Shown: positions 27,868 to 35,305, numbered from the stretch's first letter. The stretch: 64,000 nucleotides of DNA from Photobacterium sp. TLY01 (GCF_021432065.1 NZ_CP090364.1:992001-1056000); one strand, 5' to 3'. Numbers and translations are program-made. The notes: generated by a model from the letters alone, not told the origin.

Positions 27868-27957
27868 GTGTGGTCAGCACTGCTGTATTCTTTGTCTTGA
27901 GCCTGAGGGTTCATTGCACGAATGGAAACCCCGCTTGGTTTGGTCACTGAGTGGGGT
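27868..27957 (-). repeat. Early-operon repeat: box with two hairpins
   Basis: Leftward: a hairpin with stem CCCCACT / AGCGGGG (27930-27957) and TGACCA in its loop, then TTCGTGCAATGA (27911-27922), then GTG-CTGACCA-CAC (27868-27880; outer bases pair further with one mismatch). Between this and the next box lies a perfect hairpin GGCACTC-CCTT-GAGTGCC (27845-27862). Confidence 0.65.
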
Positions 27958-27964
27958 TTTCTGC

Positions 27965-28237
27965 TTAATGAAGCGCCATTTCCCGCTTAAAGGCTTCGTC
28001 AATGCTAGCGGCCATGTGGCCAATCTTTTCAAACTGACGAATGCAAGATTCATCAACGCTTACGTGGAAGCCATAAAAGAAGCTCTCTAACTGCTTATCC
28101 ATTTCTTGTATCTTGAGTTTTAGTTCGTCATTGGCAGGTAGACGGGATTCAATGATTTGCATTTCTGCCCGAGCCTGAGCAAGTTTGTTTATTCCGCTGG
28201 CAAGCTGAATAAATTTGGCGGTATTTAGTGTTTTCAT
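27965..28237 (-). CDS. Hypothetical phage protein, 90 aa
   Basis: A mostly helical protein (coiled-coil-like middle, KLAQARAEMQIIESRL... and KLKIQEMDKQLESFF). The ATG has an AAAGGAAAAA ribosome site. Member of the leftward operon; no family recognised. Confidence 0.65.
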   Translation of the reverse strand: MKTLNTAKFIQLASGINKLAQARAEMQIIESRLPANDELKLKIQEMDKQLESFFYGFHVSVDESCIRQFEKIGHMAASIDEAFKREMALH

Positions 28238-28257
28238 TTGTTTTTCCTTTCTGATTG

Positions 28258-28299
28258 GGGTGGTCAGCCCTGATTTAATGTAAATTTCTCATTGCACGA
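28258..28299 (-). repeat. Early-operon repeat: box plus CTGACCA hairpin
   Basis: Leftward: TCGTGCAATGA (28289-28299) opening the short frame MRNLH-stop, then GGG-CTGACCA-CCC (28258-28270), then the RBS and start of the 90-aa gene. Confidence 0.7.
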
Positions 28300-28459
28300 G
28301 ATGGTTAATTTTTTGTGAGGCGCTATTTCAAACTAGTTTTTATTTTCGATGACTTGTGACTGAGTATTGTCATGGTGTTATTCCCAAATTGATGCCCGTT
28401 TTTAACCACGTTTTTTTTCGTGCTATCCTTTTGAATTCAAACTAACAAAAGGGAATAAA

Positions 28460-28714
28460 ATGTTAGGGACAATTGTGTACATCATTCCACGTCGCGGGAT
28501 GTTTGCCATCAAGTCAGACGATGGATCCTTCACGGTTTCTGAGCACATTGATACGTGCAACCTGGAAGTTGGCCAGCGGGTTCGTGGCCCTCTGGATTCT
28601 CTTGGTTGTGAGACGCTGTACAACATTGATGAGCAGGAGCACTTTGAGGTTTGCAACGAGTGGTGTCAGCTTTCAGAAGCTCAGGCTCGTAGTGCGCTTG
28701 CTCAATTTCTTTGA
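28460..28714 (+). CDS. Hypothetical small protein, 84 aa, rightward
   Basis: The start follows CAAAAGGGAATAAA. The N-terminal half (GTIVYIIPRRGMFAIKSDDGSFTVSE) looks like a small OB-fold/S1-like beta barrel, a guess from pattern only. It runs against the leftward operon and overlaps the 3' end of the gene below by 185 bp. Confidence 0.6.
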   Translation: MLGTIVYIIPRRGMFAIKSDDGSFTVSEHIDTCNLEVGQRVRGPLDSLGCETLYNIDEQEHFEVCNEWCQLSEAQARSALAQFL

Positions 28715-29174
28715 TCTTCCGAAGGATTGCCCCGCAAGCATTTTGAGCACCGGCTCGGAACTGAGGATGCATTTGTTGGTGCTCTGACAATTCAGGATTG
28801 TTTGGATACTTTTTAGGGCAGAAGGCTTGATTCACCTGCTCAACATGGTGACGAAGTTTATCTAGCTCCGGTGTTGATGACGGTATTGCAATATCGGACC
28901 CGAATGATAGATCTACGATTACTTCGCATGAGCAGCTACTGTTTAATTGAGCCTGCGTTTTATATGCCTCATCAATTGCGAGTACATAGCCCCAAATACC
29001 GGATGATTTGATATCTTTCTCCCGGTACAGGATGGTGTTATCCCGTTGTACATTAATTACATTGATCAACTCCGATAAAGCCAGGTGCATGCCATGAAGA
29101 CTTAAGCGGACGGTACGGCCGTTCGTTGGACTAGGGCATTGCTGTGCTGCTTCGAATTCATTCCGTGCGTTCAT
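28530..29174 (-). CDS. Hypothetical phage early protein, 214 aa
   Basis: First gene of the leftward early operon; the ATG follows AGGAGACCGAA. The N-terminal 150 residues have normal composition; the last 60 (rich in Cys, Pro, His, Gln) lie antisense to the 84-aa gene and may be little constrained. No domain recognised. Confidence 0.55.
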   Translation of the reverse strand: MNARNEFEAAQQCPSPTNGRTVRLSLHGMHLALSELINVINVQRDNTILYREKDIKSSGIWGYVLAIDEAYKTQAQLNSSCSCEVIVDLSFGSDIAIPSSTPELDKLRHHVEQVNQAFCPKKYPNNPELSEHQQMHPQFRAGAQNACGAILRKIKEIEQAHYEPELLKADTTRCKPQSAPAHQCCTASHNQENPEGHEPAGQLPGCTYQCAQKP

Positions 29175-29193
29175 TTCGGTCTCCTAATTTGAA

Positions 29194-29226
29194 GCGGGTG
29201 GTCAGCCCGCGAGTTCATTACACGAT
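29194..29226 (-). repeat. Early-operon repeat: box plus CTGACCA hairpin
   Basis: Leftward: AATCGTGTAATGA then GCGGG-CTGACCA-CCCGC (29194-29210), then the RBS of the 214-aa gene. A 15-codon frame opens in the box and ends over the gene's start (AAATGA). Confidence 0.7.
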
Positions 29227-29239
29227 TGCAAAATTATGC

Positions 29240-29255
29240 TGCGAGACGTCTCGCA
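29240..29255. promoter_or_regulatory. Perfect 16-bp palindrome
   Basis: TGCGAGACGTCTCGCA, symmetric with no spacer, in the untranslated leader of the leftward operon. Probably a protein-binding site; I do not know which protein. Confidence 0.5.
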
Positions 29256-29357
29256 AATGTCTACCTAATCAGTAACTTCCGTTTGTATCCGATAAATCAA
29301 TCGTTTAACTTTCATCCCGCACATAATTCCTAAGTGTGTATTCTTCGCTATCAATGT

Positions 29358-29440
29358 CCTTGCTGTTTGGCAAGGCACGACACTTCGGTGTCGTTCTTAA
29401 GCCGCTGGGAGAGTAATCGCTCTCAGTGGCTTTGTTTTAT
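29358..29440 (+). ncRNA. Candidate structured RNA with terminator
   Basis: Three successive hairpins on the + strand: CCTTGC/GCAAGG (29358-29375), ACGACAC-TTCG-GTGTCGT (29377-29394, a stable UUCG loop), and a 12-bp stem AAGCC...GGCTT (29399-29432) that uses two G-U pairs on this strand only, then TTTGTTTTATT. The strand preference and T-run suggest a rightward transcript; the 5' end is not determined. It is antisense to the expected leader of the leftward operon. Confidence 0.45.
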
Positions 29441-29465
29441 TCCGAACTAATCCAGAGATAATCAA

Positions 29466-29522
29466 AACTTTAAGTTATAAAAAGACTATAACCTAAAGTT
29501 GTTTTGGTCAATACTTAAAGTT
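29466..29522. promoter_or_regulatory. Left operator array (OL-like)
   Basis: Three 11-bp palindromic sites: AACTTTAAGTT (29466-29476), AACCTAAAGTT (29490-29500), TACTTAAAGTT (29512-29522), with centres 24 and 22 bp apart. The same sequence recurs at 31.2 kb. Expected to control the leftward operon and the repressor-like gene to the right. Confidence 0.75.
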
Positions 29523-29640
29523 ATATTTTGGTGCTTAACAACAGTCGAACTGCGCTTATATATATGAAAAAAAAGAGTTTTCTTGGTCTTGATTTTTTGG
29601 TATGAAGTTGATTTGAGTGATCAAGGGGAGTTGCGAAATA

Positions 29641-30528
29641 ATGAAAACAGCTGAAGAGAATAGAGTGGCAAACTCACGTAAACTTGCTGCAACTGTTGGG
29701 AGCTTGGCGAATTTTTCCGATAAGATAGACAGGTCTGCAACTCAAGCAAGTCGATTTATGGGTAAAAACCCTACGACAATAATTGGCCCGAAAATGGCAC
29801 GACACATAGAGACTTGCTTCGGTAAGCCTGAAGGTTGGTTAGATGTAGATCATTCTCACACTTTTGATTTTAATGATATTTTTGCCAAACGGCTCAATGC
29901 TGCCTGTGATAGGGCTGAAATTCCAATAAGAGGAAGAGCAAGATATTTTCAAGATCGGTTGTCTGAAAAAATTACGATAGTCGCAATTCGCAGATGGTTT
30001 CTGGGGGAAAGTACTCCAGATACAAAGCGGCTTCCTGAGGTTGCGTTGATCGCTTCCACAACCGTTGAAAACCTTTTAGGCTTGGAAGCTGTTAGTCATT
30101 CTCATCAGGAAATTGTTACTATTCACCGAATACCTGTTATCCAGTGGAAAGATATTGAAGATTTTTGCAACTTTGGGACGAAAGCAGTTGAGCCTATTGA
30201 GGAGTTGTATTACCCCAAATCTAATATTTCTTTAAAAACTTTTGCGCTAAAAGTTATTGGTGACACAATGAGTAGCCCTCATGGTAAAAGTTTTATTGAG
30301 GGCGATATTATTTTCGTCGACCCTCAAATTGTGCCGAAGGTAGGTATGAGAGTAATAGCAAAAATAAAGAAAGGCTTTACATTCAGAGAGTTGGCTCATG
30401 ATGAGCTTGGTCAAAAATACTTGAAACCACTAAATTCACATCATCAACCTATATTCGAAGAGTCGCTAGACATACAGGGAGTTGTTATCGGAAGCTTCTA
30501 TTTTGAGCCACCTTACTCTTTGAAATAA
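29641..30528 (+). CDS. Repressor-like protein, two HTH regions and a cleavage-dead S24 domain
   Basis: A 295-residue protein. Two HTH-like regions are seen: about 8-68 (ending GKPEGWLD, as in phage repressors) and about 80-148 (FAKRLNAACDRA ... AIRRWFLGES). The C-terminal S24/LexA-CI domain aligns throughout with that of the convergent neighbour, but the scissile Ala-Gly is Ile172-Glu173, the Ser nucleophile is Thr209 (GDTM) and the Lys is Arg249 (FTFRE). It should therefore not self-cleave. The ATG at 29641 follows GGGGAG. The 3' ends of the two genes overlap by 16 bp. Role (second repressor, modulator or heterodimer partner) is inference. Confidence 0.8.
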   Translation: MKTAEENRVANSRKLAATVGSLANFSDKIDRSATQASRFMGKNPTTIIGPKMARHIETCFGKPEGWLDVDHSHTFDFNDIFAKRLNAACDRAEIPIRGRARYFQDRLSEKITIVAIRRWFLGESTPDTKRLPEVALIASTTVENLLGLEAVSHSHQEIVTIHRIPVIQWKDIEDFCNFGTKAVEPIEELYYPKSNISLKTFALKVIGDTMSSPHGKSFIEGDIIFVDPQIVPKVGMRVIAKIKKGFTFRELAHDELGQKYLKPLNSHHQPIFEESLDIQGVVIGSFYFEPPYSLK

Positions 30529-31178
30529 CTACCAATTACAACACCACAAATTTCTATGCCTTCTTCAATTATTAATTCATGAGAAGGGTTTGGATTGAGT
30601 GGTTTAAGATAGAATTCACCAAAATCATTCTGGGCTAGTTCTTTAAATGTATGTCCTTTTGAAGTTCTGGCAACAACTCTATCGCCAGGCGCAGCAGTTT
30701 TCAGTGGATCTACAAAAATAATCGTTCCTTCTGGATAGCTACGTCCATAAGGGTTTGTCATTGAATCGCCAACTACTCTTAGAGCAAACGTTTTTTCTGA
30801 TGCGTTTTTCTCTGGGCAGATGATTAACTCAAAATCATCAATATTCATTTGTGTTTCAGTATTACAAAAATCGCCAGCTCGTACCCAAGAAACAATCGGC
30901 ACTTCCCGAACGTGCGGTATAACTACATAGTTTACACCAGGTTCACGAACTACATTTTCTTCATTCGGAGCCCAATGTGGTGGGTTTATTCCATAGATTA
31001 ACCATTCGGGAGACACTCCCAAAAGCCCTGCGAACATCTCAAGCCTTCTAGGTTGAAGTGTTTTACCAAGTTCAATCTTGGAAACCATTACTTGAGAGGT
31101 ATGCGCCTTCTCTGCCAACTCTAGCTGTGACAGTCCTTTGTGGATGCGCGCTTGCTTAAATCTATCTTTTAGTTCCAT
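30513..31178 (-). CDS. CI/C2-type prophage repressor, self-cleaving S24 peptidase
   Basis: A 221-residue repressor. An N-terminal XRE HTH (about 4-60, QLELAEKAHTSQVMVSKIE) is followed by a hinge with Ala101-Gly102 and a peptidase domain with Ser139 (GDSM) and Lys179 (HTFKE). All residues for RecA-stimulated autocleavage are present, so the prophage should be SOS-inducible. It is divergent from the cro-like gene across an operator array. Confidence 0.92.
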   Translation of the reverse strand: MELKDRFKQARIHKGLSQLELAEKAHTSQVMVSKIELGKTLQPRRLEMFAGLLGVSPEWLIYGINPPHWAPNEENVVREPGVNYVVIPHVREVPIVSWVRAGDFCNTETQMNIDDFELIICPEKNASEKTFALRVVGDSMTNPYGRSYPEGTIIFVDPLKTAAPGDRVVARTSKGHTFKELAQNDFGEFYLKPLNPNPSHELIIEEGIEICGVVIGSYFKE

Positions 31179-31191
31179 TTACTCATCATAC

Positions 31192-31251
31192 AACATTAAG
31201 TTTTGAAATGAGCAATAGCAAAAAGTTTTGAAAGAGCTAAAACTTTAAGTT
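31192..31251. promoter_or_regulatory. Right operator array (OR-like)
   Basis: AACATTAAGTT (31192-31202), a weak middle site near 31217-31227, and AACTTTAAGTT (31241-31251), centres about 24-25 bp apart; the last is identical to the first site of the left array. Lies between the repressor and cro-like genes. Confidence 0.75.
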
Positions 31252-31277
31252 ATATTTCATTTCAGAAGGAGGTGTCT

Positions 31278-31520
31278 ATGTATGCTAATGCCTTAAGAAA
31301 AGCCATTGGTAACTGCAATGGTCAAAGCCAATTGGCAGAAAAGGTTAACCAAGTGACTGATAAAGATAAGTATTTGAAGCAATTCAATATCAGTAAGTGG
31401 ATACAGATGGGGCGAGTTCCGTCTGAATGGGTATTGGATGTAGAAAATGCATCCGGTGTTCCATGCTGGGAACTCAGGCCAGATCTTTATCCGCCAAGTC
31501 GCTTTGCTAATGCAGCCTAG
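31278..31520 (+). CDS. Cro-like / YdaS-type HTH protein
   Basis: An 80-residue protein: LRKAIGNCNGQSQLAEKVNQV...ISKWIQMGRVPSEWVLDVENASGV is a compact Cro-type HTH. The ATG at 31278 follows AAGGAGG. First gene of the rightward early operon; expected to repress the neighbouring repressor promoter and start lytic growth. Confidence 0.8.
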   Translation: MYANALRKAIGNCNGQSQLAEKVNQVTDKDKYLKQFNISKWIQMGRVPSEWVLDVENASGVPCWELRPDLYPPSRFANAA

Positions 31521-31586
31521 GTTAAGAATAGAACATTAAGTAATCAAAAGCATGAATGCTGTATTTCAACCAGTAAGGAGAACAAC

Positions 31587-32132
31587 ATGCAGAGCTTAAA
31601 AAGCGTTACACGTAACGCTGTGGAAGGATGGCGCACAGAGGTGTCGAAAAACTTCATTGCCTCGAAAATTGCGCATTTCTATCACAAATTTGATTTGGCT
31701 TCGGAATCCGACGCGCAACGCAAAGTGCTGCTGAAAGTGCCGGGGGCCGACGACAAAAACAACGAGCAAAATTTCTGGCGTTATCTGGAAAAGCCAAGCG
31801 ATGAAGCCAAAGCAACCATCATGGATTTGCTGCCTGCCATTCTGGCTGCGCTACCCAAAGCTCGCGGCTGCCAAATGCTGAACACCTTTCTGAACCCGTT
31901 AGGGTTTTCTGTCGCGGTGATTGGCGCCAATGAACATACCGTTAACCGGGATAACCTGCTGGCCGCGCTGAGCAAAGAAAGCTCCGAGGCACTGGTATCT
32001 GTGTTGAAACTGCCTGAGAACGCATCGCTTGACCAACTCCGCACCGCTTACAAAGAAGTGCAGGAGAGCGCCGGTTCTCATGAGCCACTGCTTCAGTACC
32101 TTGAAGCGGAAATGACCCGTAAAGCTGCCTGA
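31587..32132 (+). CDS. Phage regulatory protein, CII/YdaT-like position
   Basis: A 181-residue mostly helical protein in the place of cII, after the cro-like gene. AGGAG precedes the ATG. No clear HTH is visible; it looks like the phage CII-family/YdaT-type regulators in length and location only. Confidence 0.5.
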   Translation: MQSLKSVTRNAVEGWRTEVSKNFIASKIAHFYHKFDLASESDAQRKVLLKVPGADDKNNEQNFWRYLEKPSDEAKATIMDLLPAILAALPKARGCQMLNTFLNPLGFSVAVIGANEHTVNRDNLLAALSKESSEALVSVLKLPENASLDQLRTAYKEVQESAGSHEPLLQYLEAEMTRKAA

Positions 32133-32141
32133 TTACAGGAA

Positions 32142-32205
32142 TTCGTGCAATGAATCTTTTATTTAAAACCATTAACGGACAGTCGTGCTGGGTGCTGACC
32201 ACACC
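32142..32205 (+). repeat. Early-operon repeat, rightward copy
   Basis: AGGAATTCGTGCAATGAA (box at 32142-32153), then GGTG-CTGACCA-CACC (32191-32205). This copy is in the rightward operon and reads in the same sense as its genes, as do the leftward copies. Confidence 0.75.
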
Positions 32206-32293
32206 GCGTGCCGCTGTCATTATCAGCCGGGCCGAGGCTGAACATATCTACCGTACCAAAGTGCAGCAGGCGAGGTTAGCCAATGTCCATTAA
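32150..32293 (+). CDS. Small phage protein, 47 aa
   Basis: Begins at the ATG of the CGTGCAATGA box with AGGA upstream and ends 11 bases inside the next gene, so coupled to it. The codons over the CTGACCA hairpin read WVLTTP. No family recognised. Confidence 0.6.
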   Translation: MNLLFKTINGQSCWVLTTPRAAVIISRAEAEHIYRTKVQQARLANVH

Positions 32294-33050
32294 AGTGATG
32301 ACCATGGTGTGGGACTCGCCGGCCTTTTCTGGCAACACCAAGTTGATCATGTTGTGCCTGGCAGACTACGCGAACGATGAAGGGCTGTGCTGGCCCAGCA
32401 TCGATTCCGTGGCCCGCAAATGTTCTCTTTCCCGTTCAACGGTAAAAGCCCAGCTGAAGAAGCTGGGCGAACAGGGCGTGCTATCTGCGCAACGCAGAAA
32501 GAAAACCACTGAAGAGGGTACGAAAACCAACGACACCAACCTGTATCAAATTCACATTTCGGTACTGAAAAACACCTTGGAAGAGGGGGGCGAATTTAAC
32601 CCTAGGTCGAAATCTGACCTAGGTCAGAATAGCGCAGGGGGTAGGTCGAAATCTGACCCCAAACCGTCATTAGATCCATCAGATATTAAAGATCCCCCTA
32701 AAGCCCCCCTTAGCGAACATTCTGAATCGAATTCAGAACCAACCGCTGAAGGCAAAAAACGAAAGCGATCGGCAATCAGCCTGCCGGATGATTTCACTGT
32801 GACCGACGCCATGCAGCATTGGTATGCCGAGCAGGGTTTCACTCTGAGCATTCAGGCAGCCACACAGCAATGGCGAGATGCCATGCTGGCGCGGGGCCAG
32901 AAGTATTCCGACTGGATTGCCGCCTGGCGGAACGGTATGCGCAATGCCAACAAATGGGCCAGTGAACGCGGAGGCAGCCAGCAGCAGGGCATGTTCAGCC
33001 GTATGGGCCGCAGCGATGGAAACTATGGACCACCGGAGGGTTACCGATGA
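32283..33050 (+). CDS. Replication initiator, lambda O-like HTH protein
   Basis: A 255-residue protein with an N-terminal winged HTH (CWPSIDSVARKCSLSRSTVKAQLKKL), a polar linker (about 100-160) and a C-terminal domain with TDAMQHWYAEQGF. The layout matches phage O-type initiators that bind the origin and recruit the helicase loader. The DNA of the linker carries the repeats expected of the origin. It overlaps the DnaC-like gene by four bases. Confidence 0.8.
   Translation: MSIKVMTMVWDSPAFSGNTKLIMLCLADYANDEGLCWPSIDSVARKCSLSRSTVKAQLKKLGEQGVLSAQRRKKTTEEGTKTNDTNLYQIHISVLKNTLEEGGEFNPRSKSDLGQNSAGGRSKSDPKPSLDPSDIKDPPKAPLSEHSESNSEPTAEGKKRKRSAISLPDDFTVTDAMQHWYAEQGFTLSIQAATQQWRDAMLARGQKYSDWIAAWRNGMRNANKWASERGGSQQQGMFSRMGRSDGNYGPPEGYR
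32603..32658. other. Candidate phage replication origin
   Basis: TAGGTCGAAATCTGACC occurs exactly twice (32603-32619, 32642-32658), with a related TAGGTCAGAAT at 32620-32630, whose complement resembles the repeat end. An AT-rich stretch follows (about 32665-32700). Iterons inside the O gene beside AT-rich DNA are the lambdoid arrangement. Confidence 0.6.
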
Positions 33051-33772
33051 ACGCATTTCAACGCCTGCAGGCCCGGGTGCCTGCGCACATCAAACCGTAT
33101 ACCGCTGAGCAAATGGCGGCGATTCGTCAGCAGGAGGCCGAGAAAACGGCCAGTAAAATTCGTAACGAACACCTTGCCGCAGTGGCAGCGAAAGCCGTTG
33201 GCCGTAGTGGTATTCGTAAAAAACACATCCACTGCCGGTTTGAAAATTACTACACCCACACACCGCAGCAGCGGCAGACGTTTGCTGAGGTTCGCCGCTG
33301 GTTTGATGGTTTTCTTGCTGGGAAATCAGGCGGGTTTATTTTTGCGGGTACCAGTGGCACTGGCAAAAACCACCTGGCTTGTGCCATGGGTAACGAGCTG
33401 TTGAGCCGTAAGCGTTCGGTGTTGGTGATCACTGTGGCAGAGCTGATGAGCAAATTCCACGAAGCCTACAGCACCAAGAACACCACCGAGGCCGCGATTA
33501 TCCGGTACCTTTCGGGCGTGCATTACCTGGTGATTGACGAAGTGGGCCGCCAGCGCATGAGCGTGAATGAGCAGGTATTGCTGGGCCGGATCATTGATGG
33601 CCGTTACCAGAACGAACTGCCAACCGGCATTCTGACCAACCTTGAACAAAACGACCTGATCGCTGTGCTGGGCGAGGCATCGGTTGATCGCATTATGGAA
33701 GACGGCGGCGCGTGGCTGAGCTTCAACTGGCCCAGCTACCGCCGCAACAAACACATGGAGAAAGCAGCATGA
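33047..33772 (+). CDS. DnaC-like helicase loader
   Basis: A 241-residue AAA+ ATPase. Walker A is FAGTSGTGKNHL, Walker B is YLVIDEVG, and a sensor region follows in TNLEQNDL. It should load the host DnaB helicase at the origin for the O-like protein encoded just before. The start overlaps the upstream stop. Confidence 0.9.
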   Translation: MNAFQRLQARVPAHIKPYTAEQMAAIRQQEAEKTASKIRNEHLAAVAAKAVGRSGIRKKHIHCRFENYYTHTPQQRQTFAEVRRWFDGFLAGKSGGFIFAGTSGTGKNHLACAMGNELLSRKRSVLVITVAELMSKFHEAYSTKNTTEAAIIRYLSGVHYLVIDEVGRQRMSVNEQVLLGRIIDGRYQNELPTGILTNLEQNDLIAVLGEASVDRIMEDGGAWLSFNWPSYRRNKHMEKAA

Positions 33773-34086
33773 ACGAGCAGCAAGAAGCAATGTTACTGGA
33801 ACTTCGCGGGCTGGCCGTTCGTGCCGCCATTCGCCATGTGGTTATGTTTGAAGGTATTGAATACCGTTCGGCCATTAAGCTGATCGCCGAGCACTGCAAT
33901 GTGCTGTCAATGGATGTGGTGAAGTGGCGGGAATTCGGTGTGCCATCAGACAAGGTTGATTTGTTGTTGGAACTGTTGAACCGGTATTCACCATGGGCAC
34001 GCCATCAGCTGCGGCCACGGGTACGCGAAGCGGATATCTGGCTACGTGTGGAAGCGGCACAGGAAGAACAGGCGAGGGCAGCGTAA
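33769..34086 (+). CDS. Hypothetical phage protein, 105 aa
   Basis: A helical protein between the helicase loader and the methylase, coupled to both by start/stop overlaps. It may include an HTH-like segment (SAIKLIAEHCNVLSMDVVKW). No family recognised. Confidence 0.6.
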   Translation: MNEQQEAMLLELRGLAVRAAIRHVVMFEGIEYRSAIKLIAEHCNVLSMDVVKWREFGVPSDKVDLLLELLNRYSPWARHQLRPRVREADIWLRVEAAQEEQARAA

Positions 34087-34718
34087 TGGCTATTCTGATT
34101 CGGTCCCGTACTACCGTGGACGATAAAAACCGCTGGGGCACGCAGTGGAAATGCTTTTGGGATGCAAAAGCCCTGTATGGCCGTGAGTTCAACCTTGATG
34201 TGTGCGCGGAACCGGAAACCGCCAAGGTTAACCGGTTCTATACATCGCTGGAATGGTTGGAAGAAAAGGCCGGAAACTATTTCAAACGTGGGACAGGTTT
34301 TGGAAATACCTTCTTTAACCCGCACGCTAAAATTGTGGGGTTCGATGCCTTGCAGCAAGCATGGGAGCCGCACTGGTGGTGTAACCCGCCGTTTGATATG
34401 AAGATGCAGTTTGTTGCTAAAGCAGCCGCTGAGGCCAGAGCCGGAAACCCGGGCATGATGTTGTTGCCCTATGAGCCGTTAACCGGATGGTGGCAACAGG
34501 GCATAGAAGGTGTGGCGGCAGCTGTGTACGAGCCAGACGGGCGTTATAACTTCCTGAGAACAGACGGCGTAACCCAAAAGAAAGGCGCGAACTTCGGTAG
34601 TGTGTTTGTGCTGTTTACTCCTGGTTATTTCCCTATCACACAGCGGATTCGGTTTAAACGCGGGATAGCGGAAGATTTAACGATCAACTTTCGGGAAAAG
34701 CTGGAGGTAGCAGCATGA
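34086..34718 (+). CDS. Phage DNA N6-adenine methyltransferase
   Basis: A 210-residue protein of the phage Dam family (PF05869 type). The catalytic motif appears as CNPPF, in WWCNPPFDMKMQF, with the N-terminal DVCAEPETAKVNRFYT segment typical of the family. It probably methylates phage DNA, either against restriction or for regulation. Confidence 0.88.
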   Translation: MAILIRSRTTVDDKNRWGTQWKCFWDAKALYGREFNLDVCAEPETAKVNRFYTSLEWLEEKAGNYFKRGTGFGNTFFNPHAKIVGFDALQQAWEPHWWCNPPFDMKMQFVAKAAAEARAGNPGMMLLPYEPLTGWWQQGIEGVAAAVYEPDGRYNFLRTDGVTQKKGANFGSVFVLFTPGYFPITQRIRFKRGIAEDLTINFREKLEVAA

Positions 34719-35305
34719 GAATTGAAAAACTCATAGGGAAGTTTGGCCTGAAAGGCATTAACTATGCCCCCAGTACCGGAGGCAGGGCGCTGTTAACGCT
34801 AGAAGAACAACTGGCGATTGTAGGGTTGCAATGGCGGGTTTCGCCTGCAGGCTGGTTGCTGCTGTTTGAAGAAGTGCAGAGCGATGAAGCTTCACGCAAG
34901 CAGCTGATTCAGATTCTGATGGGCGAAGCGAACCGGCTGATGGAAAACTGGCGCGGCACCTACCCGGATAAGGCACTGATTGCGTTAGCCGTAACGGCGA
35001 TTGCTGAGTGTTCACAACAGTTCGGAGCGCTCTGCCCCGAATGCAACGGCACTGTCTATACCAAAAACAAACGCCGGATCACCCGCAAGTGTCCAGCCTG
35101 CAAAGACGGTCGTGTACCCTGGACCAACGAAACCCGCTTCGCCAAATTTGCGCAGGTATTACCCGTTCCCTTCAGCCGGTTCAACCGTTACAAGCCGATA
35201 CTGGAAGAGTTAGTGCGTTGGTTGAACGACGGGAGGACAGCTGCCTTGCTATCGGTTCAGCAACAGATTGAGCTGGAGGAAAGGGAGGCGAGGAAAGTGG
35301 CTTGA
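34715..35305 (+). CDS. Q-like antitermination protein with zinc motif
   Basis: A 196-residue protein with CPECNGTVYTKNKRRITRKC...C in the second half, a zinc-finger pattern as in phage Q-type late antiterminators, and it is the last rightward early gene. It would allow transcription through the terminators at 41.81-41.89 kb. Directly followed by a strong terminator. Confidence 0.75.
   Translation: MRIEKLIGKFGLKGINYAPSTGGRALLTLEEQLAIVGLQWRVSPAGWLLLFEEVQSDEASRKQLIQILMGEANRLMENWRGTYPDKALIALAVTAIAECSQQFGALCPECNGTVYTKNKRRITRKCPACKDGRVPWTNETRFAKFAQVLPVPFSRFNRYKPILEELVRWLNDGRTAALLSVQQQIELEEREARKVA

Noticed and set aside
27049..29226. CRISPR array, because of repeated short motifs
   Set aside because: Repeats are irregularly spaced, lie at start codons, and the intervals are coding sequence, not spacers.
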